Below, one piece after another: positions 9,101 through 15,485 of a stretch of DNA of 40,827 nt (within the stretch, counting starts at the first letter, position 1; every line of letters begins with the position of its first letter). The translations under genes and the position numbers were made by a program. The notes under the pieces are model-generated. The model saw nothing but the letters and a program-made list of their open reading frames with translations. It did not search any database and was not told the DNA's origin. Source of the DNA: an uncultured Collinsella sp. (GTDB lineage Bacteria > Actinomycetota > Coriobacteriia > Coriobacteriales > Coriobacteriaceae); NCBI GenBank assembly GCA_934646965.1, contig CAKUEZ010000006.1:1-40827 (forward strand), given 5' to 3'.

Positions 9101-9963
9101 TTCACGCCCTCGGCAGTTTCAATCACATCAGTGCACTGGTAGCTGCCGCGATGCAGGCCATGGTTAAAGGTCGCGCGGGTCACCACGTCAAAGGCGCCCT
9201 TGTCAGCTTCGTTGCGGGAATCGAGCTCGCTCGACGAAGCGGAAGATCCTGCCGCCTGCACGTTTTCGCCCGCCCAATACTCGGCCCACGTCAGACCGGC
9301 ATAGCCGTAGGTGTACTCGTCGGCTGCGGGGGTCGACGGGTTCTGCTCGTCATAGGCAGCCTGCAGGGCGTTATCGACGGCGGCCTTGATGGCGTTGGAC
9401 GAGACGGTGGCAGTGGAGACGGCATCAACGCTTGTTCCGTTCGCCTCGACGATCTTATCCGCCATACCAGTGACGTGCTTGCGGGCATTACCGTGTTCGG
9501 CTTTGTCGAGATAGTCCCAGCTCTCGCCGGTCAGCGCATCGTAGGTTTCATCAGCGACTTTAACGGAGTCGATCTTGCCCGAGGCGACCTTTACGGTCAC
9601 TTTGACCTCGTAGCTGTCGACGTCCCACTCGTTACCGCCCGCAGCGGGATCATTCGAGTCAGCCGTTGCTGTGCCCGTGTACGTGCCATCTGCGATTTTG
9701 GTCAAATCGTAGCTGGTTGAGGAGGACGTGGTGTCGTCAGAGACGGTGCTCAGGCTATACTCGGAGCTGAGGGAATTCGTTTCCTCACTAGTGGCGGAGA
9801 TCGGCGCGTTGTTGGTAGCTTCGGAGCCGGTCTCCGTTGTTGCTGCTGCGGCAAAAGCGCTGGTAGGCATCATCGAGACGGTCACCGCGGCGATGAGTGC
9901 GCCTCGGCAGGCATTGCTGCCCACAGCGTTGAGCTTGCGCAGCACAGCGTTATCGTTGTGCAT
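6151..9963 (-). CDS. LPXTG wall-anchored protein with FMN_bind-like domain and FIVAR repeats
   Basis: A 1270-residue exported protein. Signal peptide about residues 1-39 (ends TSAFAAAAT), sortase motif LPTTG at 1236-1240 followed by a membrane helix and RRRFNH, so it should be covalently fixed to the cell wall. Residues about 85-200 look like an FMN_bind domain: DGTYTGTA at the start and DAVSTATVSS at the usual acceptor position (Thr186), but the Gly of the SGAT motif is Thr. The following part (about 215-600) resembles the Tp47-type domains found in gut surface proteins; I am only moderately sure of that name. Three FIVAR-like helical repeats (K-x-Y-T-x-x-S-W pattern) lie at about 595-660, 1075-1140 and 1145-1205. 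A ribosome site AAGAGG precedes the ATG. Position at the head of the redox locus suggests a surface electron acceptor or substrate-binding partner. Confidence 0.88.
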   Translation of the reverse strand: MHNDNAVLRKLNAVGSNACRGALIAAVTVSMMPTSAFAAAATTETGSEATNNAPISATSEETNSLSSEYSLSTVSDDTTSSSTSYDLTKIADGTYTGTATADSNDPAAGGNEWDVDSYEVKVTVKVASGKIDSVKVADETYDALTGESWDYLDKAEHGNARKHVTGMADKIVEANGTSVDAVSTATVSSNAIKAAVDNALQAAYDEQNPSTPAADEYTYGYAGLTWAEYWAGENVQAAGSSASSSELDSRNEADKGAFDVVTRATFNHGLHRGSYQCTDVIETAEGVKIYPSYYPDSKSFVDVDGNVFSIDSKAKTVTAADGTVYTMTGHEVTGLKYVPVKIKTADLEAFKASHSFVANGETLAGGYGEQNLQAYSGLVAAVDANTNGLKTVTNNNGTFSFSAAATGTESGIEGRELKTATGIEPTVKDASGSYGEFLRVDLNGNYGDLGANMQSVTWTYYGDDATYTNALATYGTKFAADNWMHKSMGIQLGLTKSERCQLPEGTNGTGYWKLTVHALGYNDYTYEFQATDDNIVGAKEPVTEATKAQLQELYDKAAALDKSKYTEDSWTASSIETETAETKDLLAKKNLGESEAAEQITHLQGALDALVSLYPEAGDYVLMNIPYADFYAAESNNAGTDVVTSATKQKTRSTLASGSYHVNSDGTDISGVTFAVKVGEGDIDWSKFTRVTDDSSVTITTSIKGKESTATYTGKDALFESVSYSYYMLPAGEVPTNYKELTSDSEGNLSFGAVEGKETTELANVTANFKTSSKYGDYEIDFKNLREQMVDADGNQATVYGAVVNAADADGTIEGYGMRAVENIWKGKELAWSCGLVTESHGSPLSSQYYTSMMGKTIKSVTFYTSTGTYTVAMDQYVPVKDADAAIKAEDTSLDDTDATVKADVTLPEGFDAKYQIDGQDVEALAAKTRSSASVAFDASALKPGSHTLTAIDKSGTFADVSTSFTATTSKLVASFDAANLKLIAANDATDEDLANYIGNITKVTVNGTEYSAQGRGAVKIFNADGSLNLAAANQDKSPVFNANGDYQIEVEATGYTTNLGFTYTKSADKAALNAAIEAAVKLDNDKGTYTAASWTVFQDALNAAQGVNESPAATDDEVANALSTLQNAQAALAKAATTDQKTDLKVEIGRADVLNESDYTADSWKAYQSALAAAQAVLSKDDASAADVEDATTTLKTAREALAKPSQSSKGNTSSTTTTTSTTSSSKQEAAKGDLPTTGDNQLVAGGIVAALGAAIIAAGATLRRRFNH

Positions 9964-10286
9964 AGAACCTCTTTTCTATTGATCGGTCGTTGGGTGCTGC
10001 TCTCCTTTCCTGTTGCACCCGGATGGACAGTGGCCATGTGCGTCGCACATGATAGGTAACTGCCATAGAACTCATGTTGCTTACCGCAAAAAGTTAAAGG
10101 CAGTAAACAAAAATACCAGAAATTACCACTGGTTAACTTGTCAATTCAATTGTCGTTTGGTCGTAACGCAAGATCTTTGGTCTTTGCGCTTGGCGCTCCG
10201 GCTTTGTCGGGCGTTCGATTTGTCGGACAGGTCGGTCAGTTGGGGGTATGCTGGAGGGGACCATCAACCCAGCGAAAGGGAAGAGC
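9964..10286. promoter_or_regulatory. Divergent promoter region with leader palindromes
   Basis: This 323-base spacer separates the redox wall-protein gene (minus) from the M18 peptidase gene (plus). It is more AT-rich in its centre (10080-10160), as expected for promoters. Reading toward the minus gene, the leader holds a 7-bp palindrome ATGTGCG-T-CGCACAT (10036-10050) and a GGTAA/TTACC inverted pair (10056-10086). I looked for an FMN riboswitch consensus here and did not see one. No promoter hexamers are good enough to name with confidence. Confidence 0.4.
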
Positions 10287-11672
10287 ATGACGGATCAGGA
10301 AACGCCCGAGCGCGCGCACGTGACGGCCGACGATATCGAGGCTGCCAACGACCTCATCGACTTTATCGAGGCATGCCCCAGCATGTTCCATACGGCAGCG
10401 ACCATTATGGCCGAGCTCGATGAGGCAGGCTTTACCTACCTGCCCGAGAATGCGGCATGGGATATTGAGCCGGGCGGGCGCTACTACACGCAGCGCAACA
10501 CCTCGAGCGTCATCGCCTTTAAGGTGGGCGAGGACCTGGCAGCAACGTGGGGCGAGGACGGCGTTGCCGGCGACTATCATTTTCAGCTCACGGCGTCACA
10601 TAGCGATTCGCCCACGTTTAAGGTCAAGGCTGTGCCCGAGCTCGACGGCGCGGGCGAGACACTGCGCCTGAATACCGAGGCCTACGGCGGCATGATCGAC
10701 TACACCTGGTTTGATCGTCCGTTGGCGCTGGCCGGTCGCGTGCTGGTGCGCGAAGGCGACCGTATTGAGAGCCGCCTGCTTGCCACCGAGCGCGAAGTTG
10801 CTATCATTCCGAGCCTTGCCATCCACATGAACCGCGGCGTCAACGAGGGCTTTGCGCCCAACCGCGCCGTCGACCTGTGCCCGCTCATCAGCGCCGGCGA
10901 GCTGAAGCAGGGCGACTTTGATGCCCTGATCGCCGATGAGCTCGATGTGGAACCCGAGCAGATCTTGGGCCGTGACCTGTTCCTGGTCAATCGTCAGGAT
11001 GCACGCATTTGGGGCTGGGCCGACGAGTTTATCTCGACGCCCAAGCTCGACGACCTGGCCTGCGCCTACACCTCGCTGCAGGCGTTTTTGGGTGCCGAGA
11101 ATGCGCACGATGTCTCGGTCTTCTGCTGCTTCGATAACGAGGAAGTTGGCTCCGAGACCAAGCAGGGTGCCATGTCTACGTTCTTGGCCGACGCGCTGCG
11201 CCGCATTAACGGGTCGCTTGGCTTTGATGACGAGTCGTACCATCGCGCGCTTGCCGCTTCGATGCTCGTGAGCTGCGACAATGCTCATGCCGTGCACCCC
11301 AATCACGCCGAGAAGTGCGATGCCCGCAACCAGGTGGTGCTCAACGGCGGCATCGTCATCAAGGAGGCCGCCAACCAGCACTACTGCACCGATGCCTTTA
11401 GCCGCGCGGTGTTCCAGGCCATCTGCGACGACGCCGATGTGCCCACGCAGGCCTTCGCCAACAAGAGCGACATGGCCGGCGGTTCCACCCTCGGCAACCT
11501 GTCCAATATGCAGGCAAGCATGCACGCCGTAGACGTGGGCCTGCCGCAGCTGGCCATGCACTCGAGCTACGAGACCGGCGGCGTGCGCGACGTGATGTAC
11601 GCCATCCGCGCCCTCACCGCCTTCTACGAGCGCAACCTAACCATCAACGGCGCCGAAAGCGTAGAGCTCTAA
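10287..11672 (+). CDS. M18 family aminopeptidase
   Basis: A 461-residue cytoplasmic zinc metalloaminopeptidase of the M18 (aspartyl aminopeptidase-like) family that removes N-terminal, often acidic, residues from peptides. Family metal and catalytic segments are all visible: ASHSDSPTFKVK, FDNEEVGSETKQGA, SCDNAHAVHPNH, NKSDMAGGSTLG and the C-terminal HSSYETGGVRDV. The length matches the family. I start at the ATG at 10287 because it follows an AAAGGGA ribosome site with good spacing; the in-frame ATG 39 bases upstream lacks one. It is a single-gene unit closed by the terminator at 11759-11793. Confidence 0.95.
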   Translation: MTDQETPERAHVTADDIEAANDLIDFIEACPSMFHTAATIMAELDEAGFTYLPENAAWDIEPGGRYYTQRNTSSVIAFKVGEDLAATWGEDGVAGDYHFQLTASHSDSPTFKVKAVPELDGAGETLRLNTEAYGGMIDYTWFDRPLALAGRVLVREGDRIESRLLATEREVAIIPSLAIHMNRGVNEGFAPNRAVDLCPLISAGELKQGDFDALIADELDVEPEQILGRDLFLVNRQDARIWGWADEFISTPKLDDLACAYTSLQAFLGAENAHDVSVFCCFDNEEVGSETKQGAMSTFLADALRRINGSLGFDDESYHRALAASMLVSCDNAHAVHPNHAEKCDARNQVVLNGGIVIKEAANQHYCTDAFSRAVFQAICDDADVPTQAFANKSDMAGGSTLGNLSNMQASMHAVDVGLPQLAMHSSYETGGVRDVMYAIRALTAFYERNLTINGAESVEL

Positions 11673-11720
11673 AACTTGCCAAATAGGGACAGGTTTACTT
11701 TGGCAGGTTTTATCTGGGCA
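11671..11720 (+). repeat. Interspersed hairpin repeat, copy 1 of 3
   Basis: The first copy of a roughly 50-base element found three times in the window (also 13884 and 37607). Arms 11671-11683 and 11699-11711 pair with one G-U wobble around the loop core GGGACAGGTTTA. It begins within the stop codon of the peptidase gene. The flank TTTTATCTGGGCAAA is shared with copy 3. Confidence 0.8.
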
Positions 11721-11758
11721 AATGCAAATGGTGAAACCGAACTAGACCGGTGATGCGT

Positions 11759-11793
11759 AGCCGCCGAGGTGCAGTATACCTCGGCGGCTTTTT
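11759..11793 (+). terminator. Intrinsic terminator of the M18 peptidase gene
   Basis: A 12-bp stem (11759-11770 with 11778-11789, seven-base loop) followed by a T5 run is a classical rho-independent terminator downstream of the peptidase gene. Confidence 0.88.
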
Positions 11794-11834
11794 GTGTACA
11801 GAGTACGGCCAATGCTAATAAATGCTATACATGC

Positions 11835-11863
11835 TTTACGTATCTACCATAGAGTTCTATGAT
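11835..11863 (+). promoter_or_regulatory. Promoter and palindromic operator of the toxin-antitoxin operon
   Basis: TTTACG (11835-11840) and TATGAT (11858-11863) are spaced by 17 bases, a good sigma-70-type promoter, 25 bases before the antitoxin ATG. A palindrome CATAGA-GT-TCTATG (11848-11861) overlaps the spacer and -10 box. This is where an autoregulating ribbon-helix-helix antitoxin would bind, so I infer it is the operator. Confidence 0.6.
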
Positions 11864-11888
11864 AATTTTAAAGTATTAAGGAGGGATC

Positions 11889-12269
11889 ATGACCACAACA
11901 GCCGCTCAGATCAACGTACGTCTCGATGCCGATCTTAAAAGGAGTGGGGACGCCGCTCTCTCCAGGGCCGGTATGACGCCGAGCCAAGCGGTGCGTGCGC
12001 TCTGGCAACTTGCGGCATCTCTGGCTGATCGGCCCGGCGTGCTCCAGGACATCCTTTCGCCCGATCGAGCCCGAGCGGAGCAACGCGAGCGCGAGAAGGC
12101 CGCCAGGCGCAAGCTGGGACTCATCGATCAGGGTTCACAACTGTTTGCCATCGCCTGCCGTGAGTCGGGAATCGACGTAGCTAGGGCGCAGCCGACGGGC
12201 GATGAAGAACTCAAACGGAACGCCTATGCGGATCGCTATGGCGAGGAGATGAGCTGGCTCTATGAGTGA
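11889..12269 (+). CDS. RelB/DinJ-like antitoxin
   Basis: A 126-residue protein whose N-terminal 45 residues form a ribbon-helix-helix DNA-binding fold (QINVRLDADLKRSGDAALSR then AGMTPSQAVRALW), the RelB/DinJ type. The remainder, rich in charged residues (RAEQREREKAARRK), would wrap and neutralise the toxin. It overlaps the PIN gene by eight bases, and AAGGAGG sits four bases before its ATG. It should repress its own promoter through the palindrome upstream. It is longer than typical RelB (about 80-95 residues). The pairing with a PIN toxin rather than RelE/YafQ is less common. Confidence 0.85.
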   Translation: MTTTAAQINVRLDADLKRSGDAALSRAGMTPSQAVRALWQLAASLADRPGVLQDILSPDRARAEQREREKAARRKLGLIDQGSQLFAIACRESGIDVARAQPTGDEELKRNAYADRYGEEMSWLYE

Positions 12270-12756
12270 GAATCCAAAACGCATCTTGGTTGACACCAAC
12301 GTGTGGCTTGATTACTTCATCCCCTCACGACGCGGCCGTTCGGCGGCGGTTGAGTTTTTGCGCGACGCGTGTACGGCGCAGGTCGAGTTACTGTATGCGG
12401 CAACGTCGTCCAAGGACCTGTTCTATTTGATTTCAAGTGAGCATAAGGCATGGTATCGGCGGGAGCACGGCTCGCTTTCTCAAGATGCCGCTTCGGCGGC
12501 GACATCACTCGCATGGGATTGTCTTGAGGTGCTGTCGCAACTTGCCACACCAGTACCCTGTGCCCTGAGTGACATATGGATGGCGAGCAAGCAACGCCAA
12601 CTCCATAGCGATTACGAAGACGATTTAATCATCGCGGCAGCGATGCGTGCAGAGGCAGATCTCTTGGTCACCAACGATGTCAAGCTCTGCTCACACGCAC
12701 CCGTCGCGGCGATGAGCGTCGAAAACGCAAGAAACTACCTAGCATCGCTCCAATAA
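12262..12756 (+). CDS. PIN-domain toxin (VapC-like RNase)
   Basis: A 164-residue PIN-domain protein, predicted Mg-dependent RNase and toxin of the pair. Acidic active-site positions are visible: Asp11 in ILVDTNVWLDYF, the central SDYEDDLIIAAA segment, and LLVTNDVKL near the C-terminus. Overlap with the antitoxin gene implies coupled translation. RNA target unknown. A simple orphan nuclease is unlikely given the neighbour. Confidence 0.88.
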   Translation: MSENPKRILVDTNVWLDYFIPSRRGRSAAVEFLRDACTAQVELLYAATSSKDLFYLISSEHKAWYRREHGSLSQDAASAATSLAWDCLEVLSQLATPVPCALSDIWMASKQRQLHSDYEDDLIIAAAMRAEADLLVTNDVKLCSHAPVAAMSVENARNYLASLQ

Positions 12757-12788
12757 AAAGACCTAACAGGTAGAACAAAAGTCAGCGA

Positions 12789-12886
12789 GAGCCCGCCAGA
12801 GCGAGCAAGGTGACGTGAAAGAGGAGGGCATAGGCCTTTTGGCCATGCCCGACGATTGAACGTCAGATTGCCGCTCTGGCGGGCTC
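12789..12886. repeat. 98-base long-hairpin element (possible ncRNA or MITE)
   Basis: A long, nearly continuous stem: perfect 15-bp arms 12789-12803 and 12872-12886, then GCAA/TTGC and TGACGT/ACGTCA pairs after a bulge and a small internal loop. The apex holds a second hairpin GGGCAT-GGCC/GGCC-ATGCCC. It lies between convergent genes and codes for nothing. Either strand could be the RNA strand. Confidence 0.65.
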
Positions 12887-12900
12887 GCAGCGTCGAGTAG

Positions 12901-12926
12901 TTCCGGCGTTTGGTAAAACGCCGGAA
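12901..12926. terminator. Hairpin between convergent genes, possible terminator
   Basis: A perfect 11-bp stem (12901-12911 with 12916-12926) with a four-base loop lies five bases beyond the stop of the dehydrogenase gene. There is no clear U-run on either strand, so termination is uncertain. Confidence 0.45.
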
Positions 12927-12930
12927 CAAA

Positions 12931-13866
12931 TTAGTGTTCAATCCAGCAGCGGAGCGTTTCGCCGGCCTGCAGGTGGCGCAGGTTTTCGGCGGCGATGTCG
13001 ACGACGTTGTTGAGCGTGGCCTCTAGGTGGAACCAGCCCGAGATATGCGGCGTGATGAGCATGTTGGGCGCATCCCACAGCGGGCTTGTTGCAGGCAATG
13101 GCTCGGGGTCGGTAACATCGACTGCCGCACCGGCGAGGTGTCCCGATTCAAGGGCGGCAACCAAATCGTCGGCAACCACGAGGTCACCGCGTCCGCCGTT
13201 GGCAAAGAACGCGCCGGGCTTCATTGCGGCGAAAAACTCGGCATTCGCAAGGCCGCGGGTCTCGGGCGTGCTCGGCATAAAGGACGCGACGATGTCTGCT
13301 TCGGCCAAGCGCTCGGGTAGGGCATCCATGCCATCCATGTCCTCAAACACAATGGGATAGACGAGGGGATGGCGCTTGATGCCGCGGACGTGCGCGCCCA
13401 TGCTGCTGCAGAGCGTGGCAAAGTGCCCGCCGATATCGCCCGCGCCCAGCACGAGTACATTGGCGTTTTTGAGCGAAGTGACCGGCCCCAGGTCCTCCCA
13501 GCGATGCTCGCGCTGCAGATCCTGATAGCTGGGCAGGCGCTTCATCATCGAAAGGACCATCGCAAACATGTGCTCGCTCACGGCCTGTCCGTAGGCACCT
13601 ACCGAGCAGGAGAGCTTTGCCTCTGCCGGCACGGTGCCGGCGGCGAGGTAATCATCGTAACCGGCACTCTGCAGCTGTAGCAGCTGGAGATGCTCGCATT
13701 CCGTGAGCATGGCGGGGTCAATGTTGCCCAGAATCACATCGGCATCGGCGACCTGCTCGTGCGTAGCGGCGCCGGCGCTCGTATAGATAAAGTCTTCGCC
13801 CGGAGCACTCGACTCAAGGATCGCGCGATGACGATCGTTGACGGGCAACAAAACCAAGATGTTCAA
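12931..13866 (-). CDS. D-2-hydroxyacid dehydrogenase family protein
   Basis: A 311-residue NAD(P)-dependent oxidoreductase interconverting 2-keto and D-2-hydroxy acids. The Rossmann nucleotide motif is VLGAGDIGGHFA (about 140-151). Catalytic residues of the family are present: Arg in NGGRGDLV, Glu in VTDPEPLP and His in TPHISGW. The N-terminal substrate domain has the typical LQLLQLQSAGYDDY strand. The substrate (hydroxypyruvate, glyoxylate, 2-ketoisocaproate or other) cannot be told from sequence. It is monocistronic, with copy 2 of the hairpin repeat just upstream. Confidence 0.92.
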   Translation of the reverse strand: MNILVLLPVNDRHRAILESSAPGEDFIYTSAGAATHEQVADADVILGNIDPAMLTECEHLQLLQLQSAGYDDYLAAGTVPAEAKLSCSVGAYGQAVSEHMFAMVLSMMKRLPSYQDLQREHRWEDLGPVTSLKNANVLVLGAGDIGGHFATLCSSMGAHVRGIKRHPLVYPIVFEDMDGMDALPERLAEADIVASFMPSTPETRGLANAEFFAAMKPGAFFANGGRGDLVVADDLVAALESGHLAGAAVDVTDPEPLPATSPLWDAPNMLITPHISGWFHLEATLNNVVDIAAENLRHLQAGETLRCWIEH

Positions 13867-13883
13867 GAGAAGTCCTCTCTATC

Positions 13884-13935
13884 AAACCTGCCAAAAAGGG
13901 ACAGGTTTATTTTGGCAGGTTTTATCAGGCAAAAC
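13884..13935 (+). repeat. Interspersed hairpin repeat, copy 2 of 3
   Basis: Perfect 13-bp arms (13884-13896 with 13910-13922) around the conserved loop core GGGACAGGTTTA, followed by TTTTATC. The left arm AAACCTG can also pair with the CAGGTTT in the loop, so two mutually exclusive hairpins are possible. The element lies between the dehydrogenase start and the map terminator. Confidence 0.8.
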
Positions 13936-13940
13936 GGTAC

Positions 13941-13990
13941 AAAAACGCCGGCCTTCGCGATGGTTTACATTCCCATCGCAAAGGCCGGCG
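13941..13990 (-). terminator. Intrinsic terminator of map
   Basis: A long hairpin (13946-13963 with 13973-13990, one unpaired base on each side) just after the map stop codon; in the minus direction it ends in a T5 run (13941-13945). Confidence 0.88.
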
Positions 13991-13999
13991 CATCTGCGG

Positions 14000-14887
14000 C
14001 TACCAGCTCAGCAGCTCGTATCCGTCCTCGGTCACCACGAGCTGAACCTCGCACTGGGCCGAATCGCTGCCGTCCTTGGTGCGCACGCACCAGCCGTCGC
14101 CCTTGCTGATCTTAATGTCGGGCTTGCCGGCGTTGACCATGGGCTCGATGGTAAAGACCATGCCCGGCACCATGATGGTGTCCGCGTCGGGTGCCTCGGT
14201 GGTAAAGCCCACGAACGGGTCCTCGTGGAACTCCTTGCCAATGCCGTGCCCGCCGTACTCGCGCACCACGCTAAAGCCGGCGTCCTCGACCGTCTTTTGC
14301 ACGGCCTCGGCCATGACGGACAGCGGCAGCCACGGCTTGACGGCGGCAAGGCCCGCCTCCACGCTGGCGCGAGTGACATCGACCAGGCGCTGGCGCTCGG
14401 CCGAGACCTCGCCGATGCAGAACATGCGGCTCGAATCGCTAAAGTAGCCGTCCAAGATCGTAGAGCAGTCCACGTTGATGATGTCGCCCTCGTGCAGTAC
14501 GTCCGTGTCGCAGGGAATGCCGTGGCAGACGACGTCGTTGATCGAGGTGCACACGCTCTTGGGATAGCCCTCGTAGTTGAGGTCGGCCGGCGTGCCGCCA
14601 TGCTCGACGGTGTAGTCGTAGATCATCTGATCGATCTGGTTGGTGGTCATGCCCTCGGCGATGCGCTCGCCGACGTAGTCGAGCACGCCTACGTTGATGG
14701 CGGCCGAGCGCTTGATGCCCTCGATATCGGCAGGCGTCTTGTAGAGCGTGCGGGGCAGGACGTTCCAGCCCTCCTCCCACAGGCGCTCGAGGCGCTCGTC
14801 GAAGGCGCTGTGACACTTCTTATATTTTTTGCCGCTGCCGCACCAGCAAGCATCGTTGCGGCCGGGCACGGGTCCTTTGTCATACAT
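14000..14887 (-). CDS. map: Type I methionyl aminopeptidase with SEC-C motif
   Basis: A 295-residue enzyme that removes the initiator Met from nascent proteins. The catalytic domain shows the family metal ligands: the two Asp in NVDCSTILDGYFSDSSR, His in GGHGIGKEFHEDP, Glu in FTIEPM and Glu in AQCEVQLVVTEDG. The N-terminus carries a SEC-C zinc motif (CWCGSGKKYKKCH, residues 14-26), a known extension in some bacterial type I enzymes thought to mediate ribosome or protein contact. AAGGAAG precedes the ATG. It is single-gene, with its own terminator, and is not in the usual secY-adk-map-infA ribosomal context here, so it may be one of several map genes. Confidence 0.95.
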   Translation of the reverse strand: MYDKGPVPGRNDACWCGSGKKYKKCHSAFDERLERLWEEGWNVLPRTLYKTPADIEGIKRSAAINVGVLDYVGERIAEGMTTNQIDQMIYDYTVEHGGTPADLNYEGYPKSVCTSINDVVCHGIPCDTDVLHEGDIINVDCSTILDGYFSDSSRMFCIGEVSAERQRLVDVTRASVEAGLAAVKPWLPLSVMAEAVQKTVEDAGFSVVREYGGHGIGKEFHEDPFVGFTTEAPDADTIMVPGMVFTIEPMVNAGKPDIKISKGDGWCVRTKDGSDSAQCEVQLVVTEDGYELLSW

Positions 14888-14933
14888 AGCTAACTTCCTT
14901 TCATCCGCAGCTAGTATAGCCCACCCGCAGACC

Positions 14934-15466
14934 AGCTAATTTGGGACGGGGCTTGTTGCTGAGTAGTCAATTTGGGACGGGGCTATTTTAGCTGCCCCGG
15001 CAGTCAATTAACCTAACCGGCGCGCTACCAGCCGGGGTAGCTAAAGCGCCATCTCAGATCGGCTGTTTTCAGAAGTATGGCGGATTACGGGGCGAGATCG
15101 GTGATGCCTGACCACAGCGAAAATGGCTGAAATAAAACCGCAGGTAGATGGCTTGTTGAAATTTGAAAATACCCGGTATGGATAGGGGTTCCCACTTTGA
15201 CCCCGTAATTCGGCATAGTTTTGAAATGGCAGCAACCTAGTATCAGCCTTTGGGGCATTGGGGCAGGAGGCCACGGCCGATGGCGCGCCCCGGATCGCCG
15301 ATACCGCGGCCGAGCGCCTGCCCACACGAGTCCACGAAGGCTCTAAAATAGCCCCGTCCCAAATTGACTGCTCAACGACAAAGCCCCGCTCTCAGAATGA
15401 GTTTTTAATCCCCGTCCCAGAAAAATCATCTTGGGGTAGTCAAAAAAGCCCCGTCCCAAATTAGCT
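14934..15466. repeat. Composite element with nested inverted repeats (GGGACGGGGC family)
   Basis: This 598-base spacer (14888-15485) has no convincing gene. Five copies of a motif with core TTTGGGACGGGGC are arranged symmetrically: 14934-14952 and 14965-14983 forward, then 15351-15369, a partial copy 15407-15420, and 15448-15466 in reverse. The outer pair (14934-14952 with 15448-15466) matches over 19 bp, and the inner pair (14965-14990 with 15344-15369) over a perfect 26 bp. About 350 bp lie inside, including the smaller element at 15062-15234. An open frame at 15041-15325 (minus) follows the repeat and I do not accept it as a gene. A non-autonomous mobile element or nested insertion is the likeliest nature. 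Confidence 0.75.
15062..15234. repeat. Palindrome-bounded inner element
   Basis: Inside the composite element, TATGGCGGATTACGGGG (15076-15092) and CCCCGTAATTCGGCATA (15201-15217) are inverted repeats with two mismatches; looser similarity extends outward to GCTG/CAGC. The roughly 110 bases between them are AT-richer than the genes around and code for nothing recognisable. Confidence 0.55.
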
Positions 15467-15485
15467 GCTGGTGGGTGGCGGCGTG

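Noticed and set aside
6091..9720. A 1209-codon open frame on the plus strand
   Set aside because: It lies opposite the LPXTG wall-protein gene, begins in its terminator, and its product is low-complexity Gly/Val/Arg-rich, a mirror of codon bias in the real gene with signal peptide, sortase motif and domains.
9964..10286. FMN riboswitch before the redox wall-protein gene
   Set aside because: Expected from context, but the conserved FMN-aptamer sequence blocks are not present on either strand; only simple palindromes are seen.
15041..15325. A 94-codon frame on the minus strand in the nested-repeat element
   Set aside because: It has no ribosome site, runs through the palindromic repeats, and two overlapping frames are equally open, so it is likely noncoding.
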